From: Cocleimonas sp.
Lineage (GTDB): Bacteria; Pseudomonadota; Gammaproteobacteria; Thiotrichales; Thiotrichaceae
NCBI GenBank assembly: GCA_021647365.1
Contig: JAKIUW010000043.1
Coordinates: 1-14,094 of the forward strand
Length of the DNA stretch: 14,094 bases
Direction of reading: 5' to 3'
The translations under genes and the position numbers were made by a program. The notes beneath the pieces were generated by a model. The model was not told the DNA's origin. It searched no databases and saw nothing but the letters and a program-made list of their open reading frames with translations. This document shows positions 1 to 7,290 of the stretch, in pieces. Every line of letters starts with the position of its first letter. Position 1 is the stretch's first letter.

Positions 1-82
1 TACCGTTTATTTTCTAAACCCTTTTTTAAACTTTCTCTTACAACAAATCGATCATAAAAATACAACCAACCTGATCAAGAGC

Positions 83-117
83 GACGCGCATTATAGGCAC
101 TGACAGCCAACCGTCAA
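83..117 (-). promoter_or_regulatory. rRNA-P1-like sigma70 promoter reading left
   Basis: Read on the minus strand this is TTGACG (-35, positions 112-117), a 16-bp spacer and TATAAT (-10, positions 90-95), followed directly by a GC-rich discriminator GCGCGTCGC. A 16-bp spacer with a GC discriminator is the architecture of stringently controlled rRNA/tRNA promoters such as E. coli rrnB P1. The transcript would start near position 83 and run out of the left edge. No open reading frame of useful length begins in the 80 bases that follow, so the product (stable RNA or a protein) lies outside the window. The element match is seen directly; the stable-RNA reading is inference. Confidence 0.65.
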
Positions 118-158
118 CTACTATTTTTAATATTTTATAATCTTAATTATTATTAAAA

Positions 159-185
159 GCACACCCCCCCCACTTTTACATGATG
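159..185 (+). repeat. Repeat arm, variant A (single)
   Basis: GCACA followed by a run of 8 C and ACTTTTACATGATG. It is one of eight arms of the same family in this window and is preceded by an A-rich stretch (TTAAAAGC), as are the arms at 5302 and (inverted) 9326. It lies between the leftward promoter and sodB. No inverted partner is visible within the next 100 bases. Confidence 0.85.
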
Positions 186-196
186 CAACACCATTC

Positions 197-215
197 AATA
201 ATGCATATCAATATA
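197..215 (+). promoter_or_regulatory. Weak Fur-box-like sequence upstream of sodB
   Basis: The stretch AATAATGCATATCAATATA matches about 13 of 19 positions of the classical Fur-box consensus and has partial dyad symmetry. Iron-SOD genes are commonly under Fur or Fur-linked control in gammaproteobacteria, which makes a site here plausible. The surrounding DNA is very AT-rich, so a match of this quality could occur by chance. No convincing -35/-10 pair was found to anchor it. Confidence 0.22.
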
Positions 216-297
216 AAAACTGGGAGCTATTGCATTATGTATTCATTTTAATTTATCCTTACGAGCACTTTTAAACACCACTCTGAAGGAACAAAAA

Positions 298-876
298 ATG
301 ACACACACACTACCTGATCTACCTTATGCAAAAGATGCGCTAGAGCCACACATCTCTGCTGAAACTTTAGATTTCCACCATGACAAGCATCACCAAGCTT
401 ATGTTACAAACCTAAACAACTTCATAGAAGGCACTGAATACGCAGATAAATCTTTAGAAGACATCATTACTTCTGCTCCTGCAGGACCAATCTATAATAA
501 TGCGGCACAGGTTTGGAATCATACCTTCTACTTTAACTGTTTAGCTGGCAACGCAGGTGGTGATCCTACTGGCGCAGTTGCTGATGCTATCAATGCAGCT
601 TTCGGCTCATTCGCTGACTTTAAAGAGAAGTTCTCTGCGACAGCTGTAGGTAACTTCGGTTCTGGTTGGACTTGGTTGATTAAGAATGCTGACGGTTCAG
701 TTGAGATTGTAAACACTTCAAATGCAGGCTGCCCACTTTCTGATGGTCAAACTGCTGTATTGACTATCGACGTTTGGGAGCATGCTTACTATGTTGATAA
801 GCGTAATGCTCGCCCTGCTTATGTTGCTGATTTTTGGAATCTTGTAAACTGGGACTTTGTTAATAGCAACATGTAA
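298..876 (+). CDS. sodB: Superoxide dismutase, iron type
   Basis: Cytoplasmic superoxide dismutase converting superoxide to oxygen and hydrogen peroxide. The 192-residue length is that of FeSOD. Metal ligands are visible as H27 (in LDFHHDKHH), H75 (in QVWNHTFYF), D158 and H162 (in DVWEHAYYVD). The active-site Gln sits in the N-terminal half (Q71, in AAQVWNH), which is the mark of Fe-SOD rather than Mn-SOD. There is no signal peptide. The ATG is preceded by AAGGAA at a 7-base spacing, a good ribosome binding site, and the MTHTLPDLPYAKDALEPHIS N-terminus is the normal family start. The gene appears monocistronic, being closed by two hairpins before argD. Iron-dependent regulation is likely from family knowledge; the only local sign is the weak site at 197-215. 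Confidence 0.97.
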   Translation: MTHTLPDLPYAKDALEPHISAETLDFHHDKHHQAYVTNLNNFIEGTEYADKSLEDIITSAPAGPIYNNAAQVWNHTFYFNCLAGNAGGDPTGAVADAINAAFGSFADFKEKFSATAVGNFGSGWTWLIKNADGSVEIVNTSNAGCPLSDGQTAVLTIDVWEHAYYVDKRNARPAYVADFWNLVNWDFVNSNM

Positions 877-924
877 CATCGCTTGTTCTATTAAGGCTTA
901 TATCTTGATAGATTGACAAAAAAT

Positions 925-954
925 AAAAAAACGCGCAATATTGCTCGTTTTTTT
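925..954 (+). terminator. Bidirectional AT-flanked terminator hairpin after sodB
   Basis: A run of six A, ACG, one unpaired base, GCAA-TA-TTGC, one unpaired base, CGT and a T run form an imperfect stem ending in TTTTTT (about 949-954). The A run on the left would act as a U-tract for the minus strand. The stem is weaker than the next hairpin at 960-985. Confidence 0.55.
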
Positions 955-959
955 GCAAT

Positions 960-985
960 AAGGGTAGCCTCTCGCTACCCTTTTG
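960..985 (+). terminator. Rho-independent terminator (sodB side)
   Basis: AAGGGTAGC / CTCTC loop / GCTACCCTT gives a perfect 9-bp stem followed by TTTTGCTTTT. This is a textbook intrinsic terminator. It ends about 20 bases before the argD start codon, so it either closes sodB transcription or acts as a leader terminator for argD. Confidence 0.8.
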
Positions 986-1005
986 CTTTTATAGAAGTTA
1001 AGATC

Positions 1006-2178
1006 ATGTCAAATTCACTCATGTCTACCTATATGCCCTTACCCGTTGCATTTGAAAGCGGAAATGGCGTTTACCTCAAAGATACTGAAGGCAAAGAATA
1101 TCTCGATGCTTTAGCGGGCGTTGCTGTGTGTAGCCTTGGGCATTCACATCCAGAAGTGACTGAAGCTATTTGTGATCAAGCACGCACACTCGTTCACACC
1201 TCTAATATCTACCAAATTCAACATCAAATAGAGTTGGGCGAAAAGCTTTGCAAGCTTGCGGATATGGATAAAGTTTTCTTTGGAAATTCAGGCGCAGAAG
1301 CGAATGAAGCGGCGATAAAGCTGGCACGTCTTTATGGCAAAAAACAAGGCATCGAAACACCTAATATTATTGTTATGAACGGCAGTTTTCATGGGCGTAC
1401 TTTAGCGACATTATCAGCGACAGGTAGCCGTAAAGTTCAAGCAGGGTTTTCTCCATTAGTTTCTGGGTTTGTTCGTGTTAAGTACAATGATATTGAAGCA
1501 ATTAACGCAATTGCTAAAAACAATTCAGATATTGTTGCGGTACTTGTTGAACCTGTGCAAGGCGAAGGCGGCGTGATTGTTCCTGATGCAGATTATCTCG
1601 ACAATATTCGTAAGATTTGTGATAAAAATAACTGGCTAATGATGCTGGATGAAATCCAAACTGGCACGGGTAGAACAGGTAAGTGGTTTGCTCATCAGCA
1701 TTCAGATAACGCTAAGCCTGATGTAATGACTTTAGCAAAAGCACTCGGCAATGGCGTACCTATTGGTGCATGCTTAGCCGCGGGCAAAGCGTCTGATATT
1801 TTTTCACCTGGCACACACGGTTCTACATTTGGTGGCAATCCGTTAGCAACTCGCGCAGCACTCACTGTTTTAAATGTTCTTGAAAAATCAGACATTATTG
1901 AAAACGCCGCTACAATGGGCGGGTATCTCATTGAGCAATTTAACGATGCATTAAACGGAGTTGAAAGTGTTGTAGAAGTTCGTGGCCTAGGTTTGATGGT
2001 CGGTATCGAATTAAACAAAGATTGTGGTGAGTTGGTTAAACAAGCTTTTGAAAATCAACTATTGATCAATGTTACTGCGGGTAAAACAATTCGCTTATTG
2101 CCTCCTCTTATTCTTACTAAAGAACAAGCCGATACAATTGTGGGTACGCTTACCCCACTTATAAAAACTTTCGTTTAG
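1006..2178 (+). CDS. argD: Acetylornithine aminotransferase
   Basis: PLP-dependent class III aminotransferase; converts N-acetylglutamate semialdehyde and glutamate to N-acetylornithine and 2-oxoglutarate in arginine synthesis, and may also serve succinyldiaminopimelate transamination in lysine synthesis. Counting from the ATG at 1006 (390 aa): N-terminal LDALAGVAVCSLGHSHP, the cofactor phosphate loop FFGNSGAEANEAAIKLAR (about 91-108), DEIQTGTGRTG with the PLP-ring Asp (about D215), and the Schiff-base lysine in TLAKALGNG (K245). The frame stays open back to a TTG at 913, but that extension would translate through both terminator hairpins, so the ATG at 1006 is chosen; the ATG at 1021 is an equally good alternative. 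The ribosome binding site is weak. argF follows after 46 bases and is probably cotranscribed. Confidence 0.93.
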   Translation: MSNSLMSTYMPLPVAFESGNGVYLKDTEGKEYLDALAGVAVCSLGHSHPEVTEAICDQARTLVHTSNIYQIQHQIELGEKLCKLADMDKVFFGNSGAEANEAAIKLARLYGKKQGIETPNIIVMNGSFHGRTLATLSATGSRKVQAGFSPLVSGFVRVKYNDIEAINAIAKNNSDIVAVLVEPVQGEGGVIVPDADYLDNIRKICDKNNWLMMLDEIQTGTGRTGKWFAHQHSDNAKPDVMTLAKALGNGVPIGACLAAGKASDIFSPGTHGSTFGGNPLATRAALTVLNVLEKSDIIENAATMGGYLIEQFNDALNGVESVVEVRGLGLMVGIELNKDCGELVKQAFENQLLINVTAGKTIRLLPPLILTKEQADTIVGTLTPLIKTFV

Positions 2179-2224
2179 ACCTGTTTTCAACAGGCTTCTA
2201 ATAAACAAAATAGGAAATACGATC

Positions 2225-3142
2225 ATGTCCGAAATTAGACATTTTCTTACATTGATGGATTTTAGCCGTGACGAGTTACAACAACTTATCTCGCGCGCCA
2301 TTGAATTAAAAGCATCAAGAAAAAAAGGCGAAATTCACGAGCCTCTTAAAAACATGACGCTGGCAATGATTTTTGAAAAATCATCAACGCGTACCCGTGT
2401 ATCATTTGAAGCAGGCATGAACCAGCTTGGCGGACAGGGAATGTTTTTGTCGTCACGCGATACACAACTAGGTCGCGGCGAACCGATTGAAGATAGCGCA
2501 CGCGTGATTTCAAGCATGGTTGATGTGGTAATGATTCGTACCTTTGGGCACGACATTGTTGAAAACTTTGCTAAGTATTCTAAAGTACCTGTTATCAATG
2601 CATTGACTGATGATTTTCACCCCTGTCAGTTATTGGCAGATATGATGACTTACGTTGAGCATCGCGGTAGTATCGCAGGAAAAACAGCCACTTATGTTGG
2701 CGACGGCAATAATATGTGTCATTCATGGATGAATGCAGCAAAACAATTTGGTTTTCACCTAAATATTGCCTGCCCAAAAAATTATGAGCCAGATGAAAAG
2801 TTAACAAAATCGTTAAGCGATCACATTACAATATTCCACGACATTAAAGATGCGGTAAAAAACGTAGACCTTATCACGACCGACGTTTGGGCGAGTATGG
2901 GTCAAGAAGATGAGCAAAAAATTCGCGAAAAAGCATTCAAATCATTCATGGTTAATGATGCGGTTATGGCACTTGCAGATAAAGATGCCATTTTCATGCA
3001 TTGTTTACCCGCGCATCGCGAAGAAGAAGTCAGCGCATCGGTGATTGATGGCAAGCAAAGCGTGGTTTGGGATGAAGCTGAAAATCGTCTTCATGCTCAG
3101 AAAGCACTGCTAGAAACCTTAGTGGTAGGCTTCCCAAAATAA
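2225..3142 (+). CDS. argF: Ornithine carbamoyltransferase
   Basis: Catabolic or anabolic OTC; here most likely the anabolic enzyme converting ornithine and carbamoyl phosphate to citrulline, because argD lies directly upstream. 305 aa, the usual length. The carbamoyl-phosphate loop SSTRTRVSF is at 53-61, HPCQ at 132-135, the ornithine loop DVWASMG at 220-226, and HCLPAHR at 259-265. The residue after HCLPAHR, usually Gly (RGEEV), is Glu here (REEEV), a mild deviation. AGGA lies 9 bases ahead of the ATG. A short CCTGTT-TTC-AACAGG hairpin without a U-tract lies at 2180-2194 between argD and argF. The stop codon is separated from the prfC start by one base. Confidence 0.95.
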   Translation: MSEIRHFLTLMDFSRDELQQLISRAIELKASRKKGEIHEPLKNMTLAMIFEKSSTRTRVSFEAGMNQLGGQGMFLSSRDTQLGRGEPIEDSARVISSMVDVVMIRTFGHDIVENFAKYSKVPVINALTDDFHPCQLLADMMTYVEHRGSIAGKTATYVGDGNNMCHSWMNAAKQFGFHLNIACPKNYEPDEKLTKSLSDHITIFHDIKDAVKNVDLITTDVWASMGQEDEQKIREKAFKSFMVNDAVMALADKDAIFMHCLPAHREEEVSASVIDGKQSVVWDEAENRLHAQKALLETLVVGFPK

Positions 3143-3143
3143 C

Positions 3144-4763
3144 ATGTCAACACACACAGAAGAAACTTCACTACGGCGTACCTTTGCGATTATTTCGCAT
3201 CCTGATGCGGGTAAAACCACAATCACAGAAAAGCTGTTGTTATTTGGAGGTGCTATCCAGCTTGCGGGTTCTGTAAAGGGACGAAAAGCAGCGCGACACG
3301 CGACATCCGATTGGATGGCGATGGAAAAAGAGCGTGGTATTTCAGTAACATCATCGGTGATGCAATTTCCTTACATGCTCAATAAAGAGAAGCCGAGTGA
3401 CCCTGATAAAATCATCAACCTACTCGACACACCTGGTCACGAAGACTTTTCGGAAGATACTTACCGTACTTTAACGGCGGTCGATTCTGCCTTAATGGTG
3501 ATCGACGTTGCAAAAGGCGTAGAAGCACGAACCATTAAATTAATGGAAGTATGTCGCCTGCGTGACACGCCCATTATGACGTTCATCAATAAGCTCGACC
3601 GCGAAGGTCGTGACCCGATTGAATTATTGGATGAAGTTGAAAGCGTACTCAAAATAAAATGTGCGCCAGTGACTTGGCCCATCGGCATGGGTAAACGACT
3701 TAAAGGCGTTTATCATATTCATAACGATGCCGTGCATTTATACGACCCTAATCATGATGGTAAAATCATGGAAGGCGAGATTATCCAAGGGCTTGATAAC
3801 CCACGTTTGGATGAGGTACTTGGCACAGAACAGATTAATGAATTACGCGAAGAAATTGAGCTAGTCCAAGGCGCATCAAATGCCTTTGATTTAGACGCTT
3901 ATTTACGTGGCGAACTCACCCCTGTTTTCTTTGGCTCAGCCACTAATAATTTTGGCATTGCAGAATTATTGGCAGACTTTGTAACCTACGCACCAGCCCC
4001 GCTACCGCGTATGGCAACTACGCGGGAAGTTTTGCCAGAAGAGGAAAAATTCAGCGGATTTATCTTTAAAATCCAAGCCAATATGGACCCTAAACATCGT
4101 GACCGTATTGCATTTATGCGTATCTGTTCAGGCAGTTTTGAAAAGGGTATGAAGCTTAATCATGTTCGCCTAAAAAAAGATGTGAAAATCCCTGATGCAC
4201 TCACTTTCTTGGCCGCTGACCGTGGGCACATCGACACCGCTTACCCTGGCGATATTATCGGCATTCACAACCATGGTACGATTCGTATTGGTGATACGTT
4301 TACCCAAGGCGAAGATTTGTTTTTTACGGGCATCCCTAGTTTTGCGCCTGAGCTATTTCGTCGTGCGCAACTAAAAGATCCCTTAAAAATGAAACAACTT
4401 CAAAAGGGCTTAGACCAGCTTTGTGAAGAAGGCGCGACACAGTTATTTCGTCCTTTTAAAAATAACGACCTAATCTTAGGCGCTGTTGGTGTCTTACAAT
4501 TTGATGTTGTCGAGCAACGCTTAAAAGACGAATATAAGGTTGATTGTATTTTTGAAGGCGTGAATGTACAAACCGCGCGCTGGATTCATTGTGATGATGA
4601 AAAAATGCTGGATGAGTTTAAAATAAAAGCTGAAGCCAATTTATCGCTCGATCATGCGGGTGAACTTGTCTACATTGCACCGACACGAGTTAATTTAATG
4701 ATGGCAGAAGAAAAATGGCCTGATATTGAGTTCTTATCGACGCGCGAACATGGGGTTTATTAG
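3144..4763 (+). CDS. prfC: Peptide chain release factor 3 (RF3)
   Basis: Translational GTPase that removes RF1/RF2 from the ribosome after peptide release. 539 aa, slightly longer than the E. coli protein. GTP-binding motifs: G1 SHPDAGKTT (18-26), the G2 region with ERGISVTSSV (63-72), G3 DTPGHEDF (95-102), G4 NKLD (149-152). It is followed by the beta-barrel domain (from about 290) and the C-terminal domain ending in FLSTREHGVY. The RF3-specific segment GSVKGRKAARHATSDWM separates it from EF-G. The ATG follows the argF stop with one intervening base and there is no strong ribosome binding site, so translational coupling to argF is likely. Linkage to arginine genes looks positional rather than functional. 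Confidence 0.97.
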   Translation: MSTHTEETSLRRTFAIISHPDAGKTTITEKLLLFGGAIQLAGSVKGRKAARHATSDWMAMEKERGISVTSSVMQFPYMLNKEKPSDPDKIINLLDTPGHEDFSEDTYRTLTAVDSALMVIDVAKGVEARTIKLMEVCRLRDTPIMTFINKLDREGRDPIELLDEVESVLKIKCAPVTWPIGMGKRLKGVYHIHNDAVHLYDPNHDGKIMEGEIIQGLDNPRLDEVLGTEQINELREEIELVQGASNAFDLDAYLRGELTPVFFGSATNNFGIAELLADFVTYAPAPLPRMATTREVLPEEEKFSGFIFKIQANMDPKHRDRIAFMRICSGSFEKGMKLNHVRLKKDVKIPDALTFLAADRGHIDTAYPGDIIGIHNHGTIRIGDTFTQGEDLFFTGIPSFAPELFRRAQLKDPLKMKQLQKGLDQLCEEGATQLFRPFKNNDLILGAVGVLQFDVVEQRLKDEYKVDCIFEGVNVQTARWIHCDDEKMLDEFKIKAEANLSLDHAGELVYIAPTRVNLMMAEEKWPDIEFLSTREHGVY

Positions 4764-4776
4764 ACATTATTGACAG

Positions 4777-4802
4777 GTACACCCCCCCACTTTTACATGA
4801 TG
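4777..4802 (+). repeat. Repeat arm, variant A (single)
   Basis: GTACA, 7 C, then ACTTTTACATGATG. It starts 14 bases after the prfC stop. A perfect TTGACA hexamer (4770-4775) abuts it on the left, which would place a poor -10 inside the arm. It carries the TACA lead seen in the doublet at 9191 rather than the CACA lead of the arms at 159 and 5302. Confidence 0.85.
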
Positions 4803-4880
4803 GTTATTATAATAATAAGCCAGCATTAAACACTTCCTTCAACTATCCTTAAGCTAAAGTAATAATAAGAGAGTGATGGT

Positions 4881-5282
4881 ATGAGATCAGAAGTATTGGT
4901 TGAAAACACGACAAATCGCTACACACAAAAAATATCATTTGGCGATCACACGCTTTACTCAGATGAACCCAAGGAACTCAAAGGCGACGATAAAGGCGGA
5001 ACACCGTTTGAGCTACTTCTCTCTGCATTAGGCAGTTGTACCTCAATAACACTCAGTATGTATGCCGAAATGAAAGGTATAAATCTTGAAATTATTTCAG
5101 TACGGTTGAATTATATTCCACCCAATAAACTCGACAACTCCCCTTCGCGCATTACACGTAAGATTCATCTTGAGGGTGATTTCACTGAAGAACAACATCA
5201 ACGCATGCTCGAAATTGCCGATCGTTGCCCTGTACATAAGACATTGAGACAAGGTGTAGAAATTTCTAGTAGCATGGAATAA
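4881..5282 (+). CDS. OsmC/Ohr-family protein (YhfA-like)
   Basis: Small cytoplasmic protein of the OsmC/Ohr superfamily; characterised members are thiol-dependent peroxidases acting on organic hydroperoxides. 133 aa. The two conserved cysteines are visible: C53 in LLLSALGSCTSITLSMYA and C116 in ADRCPVHKTL. The GGTPFELLLSALGSC and CPVHKTL signatures fit the general OsmC group better than classical Ohr. The start is chosen because GAGAG with GATGGT lies just ahead of the ATG, and the next in-frame Met falls deep inside the fold. The gene is alone, 117 bases after prfC, convergent with radC, and has a repeat arm on each side (4777 and 5302). Its substrate cannot be told from the sequence. Confidence 0.85.
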   Translation: MRSEVLVENTTNRYTQKISFGDHTLYSDEPKELKGDDKGGTPFELLLSALGSCTSITLSMYAEMKGINLEIISVRLNYIPPNKLDNSPSRITRKIHLEGDFTEEQHQRMLEIADRCPVHKTLRQGVEISSSME

Positions 5283-5301
5283 TTAGAATACAAATAAAAA
5301 A

Positions 5302-5327
5302 GCACACCCCCCTAGTTTTACATGATG
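5302..5327 (+). repeat. Repeat arm, variant B (single)
   Basis: GCACA, 6 C, then TAGTTTTACATGATG, preceded by an A run. Variant B differs from variant A by TAG replacing AC after the C tract. It lies in the short convergent spacer between the OsmC-like gene and radC, where a terminator would be expected; there is no second arm to form a stem. Confidence 0.85.
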
Positions 5328-5362
5328 ATTTTATATTCCACAAACGCCCGCTTATTTACTTA

Positions 5363-6034
5363 TCAAAGCAAACCACGCTCTGCAAATGAAACCATTTCAT
5401 CACCAATAATAAAATGATCTAGCACGCGCACATCAATCATTTCCAAAGCTTGTTTGAGTCTACTGGTAATCTGAACATCAGATTGACTCGGCTCGGCAAG
5501 GCCCGAAGGATGGTTGTGCGCTAAAATAATCGCCGCCGCATTATGATGTAATGCGCGCCTAACTAGCTCTCGTGGATGTACGCTTGCACCATCAATCGTA
5601 CCTCTAAACAATTCTTCGTATTCAATCACGCGATGTTTATTATCCAAAAACAAACAAGAGAAAACCTCAAAAGGATAATGTTGAAGACGAGACTTGAGAT
5701 AGTTTTTAACATCACTCACATTTTCTAACGCATCACCACGCTGGATTTTTTCTTCTAAATAGCGACGGCTCATTTCTACGACTGCTTGCATCTGCACATA
5801 CTTTGCTTGACCCAAACCTTTGCTTTGGCAGAATTGCTCTTCATTCGCAGCGAGCAGCGGCGACAAACCACCATTATCTGCGATCAAATCACGCGCAAGG
5901 TCAACTGCCGTCTTGCCTTTTATTCCCGTGCGCAGGAAAATCGCCAGCAATTCTGCATCGGTAAGTGCCTCAGCACCTTTGTGGAGTAGTTTTTCGCGGG
6001 GTCTGTCTTCGATTGCCCAATCGGTAATCGCCAT
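5363..6034 (-). CDS. radC: RadC/MPN-family JAB domain protein
   Basis: Member of the RadC (UPF0758) family. Despite the name, a direct DNA-repair role is doubtful and the biochemical function is unsettled. 223 aa, the usual size. The N-terminal helix-hairpin-helix-like region carries RPREKLLHKGAEALTDAELL and LRTGIKG. The C-terminal MPN/JAB metal-binding domain has the JAMM-type signature: H173 and H175 in LAHNHPSG and D186 in SQSD, with a candidate upstream Glu at about 141 in EELFRGT. Key residues look intact, so a metal-dependent hydrolase fold is expected. It is transcribed divergently from coaBC across only 34 bases, an arrangement also found in E. coli and relatives. Confidence 0.95.
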   Translation of the reverse strand: MAITDWAIEDRPREKLLHKGAEALTDAELLAIFLRTGIKGKTAVDLARDLIADNGGLSPLLAANEEQFCQSKGLGQAKYVQMQAVVEMSRRYLEEKIQRGDALENVSDVKNYLKSRLQHYPFEVFSCLFLDNKHRVIEYEELFRGTIDGASVHPRELVRRALHHNAAAIILAHNHPSGLAEPSQSDVQITSRLKQALEMIDVRVLDHFIIGDEMVSFAERGLL

Positions 6035-6048
6035 AAGTCACTGTTTGT

Positions 6049-6057
6049 TGCTATAAT
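6049..6057 (+). promoter_or_regulatory. Extended -10 promoter for coaBC
   Basis: TGCTATAAT is a perfect extended -10 (TGn plus TATAAT) in the 34-base radC/coaBC spacer, without a recognisable -35 (that region falls in the start of radC). The -10 ends 11 bases before the coaBC ATG, which predicts a 5' leader of only a few bases. Confidence 0.55.
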
Positions 6058-6068
6058 CTCGCCTGATT

Positions 6069-7271
6069 ATGTCAGACTTAAACAACAAACAGATACTTAT
6101 TGGGATAAGCGGTGGTATTGCAGCCTACAAAACCGCCGAATTAGTACGCCTCTTAATAAAAAAAGGCGCCAATGTGCGCGTTTGCATGACAAAAGCTGCC
6201 GTTAAATTTATCACCCCACTCACATTACAAGCACTCACAGGCAACCCTGTTGCGACGGACTTGCTTGACCCAGAAGCTGAAGCGGCGATGGGGCATATTG
6301 AGCTAGCACGTTGGGCTGATTTGATAATGATTGCACCTGCCACCGCTGACTTAATCGCACGTATCGCAGGGGGACATGCCGATGATTTACTCACCACCAT
6401 CTGTTTAGCTACCGAAGCGCCTTTACACATTGCACCTGCGATGAATCGTGTCATGTGGGACAACCCTGCCACACAAGAAAACTGTAAAAATTTACAGCAG
6501 CGTAATATCACCTTGCACGGCCCTGCAAACGGAGAGCAAGCCTGTGGTGAGACAGGCGCAGGACGTATGCTAGAAGCACTAGAACTTGCCAAAATTATCG
6601 AAGCAGAGTTTGCATCACAAGCAAAACCATTAGCAGGGAAAACCGTTTTAATTACTGCTGGCCCAACCCGCGAAGCAATTGACCCTGTACGTTTCATTAG
6701 TAACCGCAGTTCTGGGAAAATGGGTTATGCCATTGCCAAAGCGGCTAAAGAATTAGGTGCAAACGTAACATTAATTTCAGGCCCAGTGGCACTTGAAGCA
6801 CCTGAAGGTGTTCACCGTGAGTTAGTTGAATCCGCTAAAGAGATGCATAGAGAAACACTCAAACAAGCCAAGTCTGCCGATATTTTCATCGCCACAGCAG
6901 CAGTTTCAGATTATTCACCCGCGAATGTTGCGAACCAAAAAATAAAGAAAACAGAGGACAAGTTCTCCCTCGCTTTAAACTACAACCCTGATATTCTTTT
7001 TGATGTATCTCACGCCTTTCCTGATTTGTTTAGCGTAGGCTTTGCTGCTGAGACGGAAGATTTAATCAAACACGCGCAAGGAAAGCTTAAACGTAAAAAA
7101 CTGGATATGATTGTGGCAAACCCCGTCGGTAAGGACCAAGGGTTTGATCAAGACACCAACCAAGTTGAAGTTATTTGGCAAGGTGGGCATATTTCATTGC
7201 CTGAGAAGGATAAAGCCGAATTAGCTGTTGAAATTATGAGTATCGTTTCTCAGCAATTTAACGATAAATAA
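6069..7271 (+). CDS. coaBC: Bifunctional phosphopantothenoylcysteine decarboxylase / phosphopantothenate-cysteine ligase
   Basis: Coenzyme A biosynthesis: the CoaB half joins 4'-phosphopantothenate with cysteine using CTP, and the CoaC half (FMN flavoprotein) decarboxylates the product to 4'-phosphopantetheine. 400 aa, normal for the fusion (also called Dfp). CoaC domain about 1-185: GISGGIAAYK, active-site H76 in GHIELARWAD, PAMN with N126, and the catalytic Cys C159 in GEQACGETGAGRM. CoaB domain about 188-400: TAGPTREAIDPVRFISN, SSGKMGYAIA, and the FAAET segment. The start is set by the conserved N-terminal beta strand KQILIGISGG, which leaves no later Met usable. No Shine-Dalgarno sequence precedes the ATG (CGCCTGATT). 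dut starts 19 bases downstream, and the two are probably cotranscribed. Confidence 0.97.
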   Translation: MSDLNNKQILIGISGGIAAYKTAELVRLLIKKGANVRVCMTKAAVKFITPLTLQALTGNPVATDLLDPEAEAAMGHIELARWADLIMIAPATADLIARIAGGHADDLLTTICLATEAPLHIAPAMNRVMWDNPATQENCKNLQQRNITLHGPANGEQACGETGAGRMLEALELAKIIEAEFASQAKPLAGKTVLITAGPTREAIDPVRFISNRSSGKMGYAIAKAAKELGANVTLISGPVALEAPEGVHRELVESAKEMHRETLKQAKSADIFIATAAVSDYSPANVANQKIKKTEDKFSLALNYNPDILFDVSHAFPDLFSVGFAAETEDLIKHAQGKLKRKKLDMIVANPVGKDQGFDQDTNQVEVIWQGGHISLPEKDKAELAVEIMSIVSQQFNDK

Positions 7272-7290
7272 ATACCAATAAGGAACTTTA

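Noticed and set aside
72..83. boxA-like antitermination element (9 of 12 matches on the minus strand)
   Set aside because: It falls at the predicted transcription start itself, not within an rRNA leader, and the match is imperfect; probably chance.
913..1005. 5' extension of argD to a TTG codon at 913
   Set aside because: It would encode residues translated from two terminator hairpins and does not resemble the ArgD N-terminus; the ATG at 1006 (or 1021) fits the family.
4770..4799. TTGACA plus TACATG as a promoter inside the repeat arm for the OsmC-like gene
   Set aside because: The -35 is perfect but the -10 matches only 3 of 6 and the spacer would be an 18-base C-rich stretch; not convincing.
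6125..6697. Long minus-strand open frame opposite coaBC
   Set aside because: It lies entirely within the well-supported coaBC gene and has no recognisable protein features.
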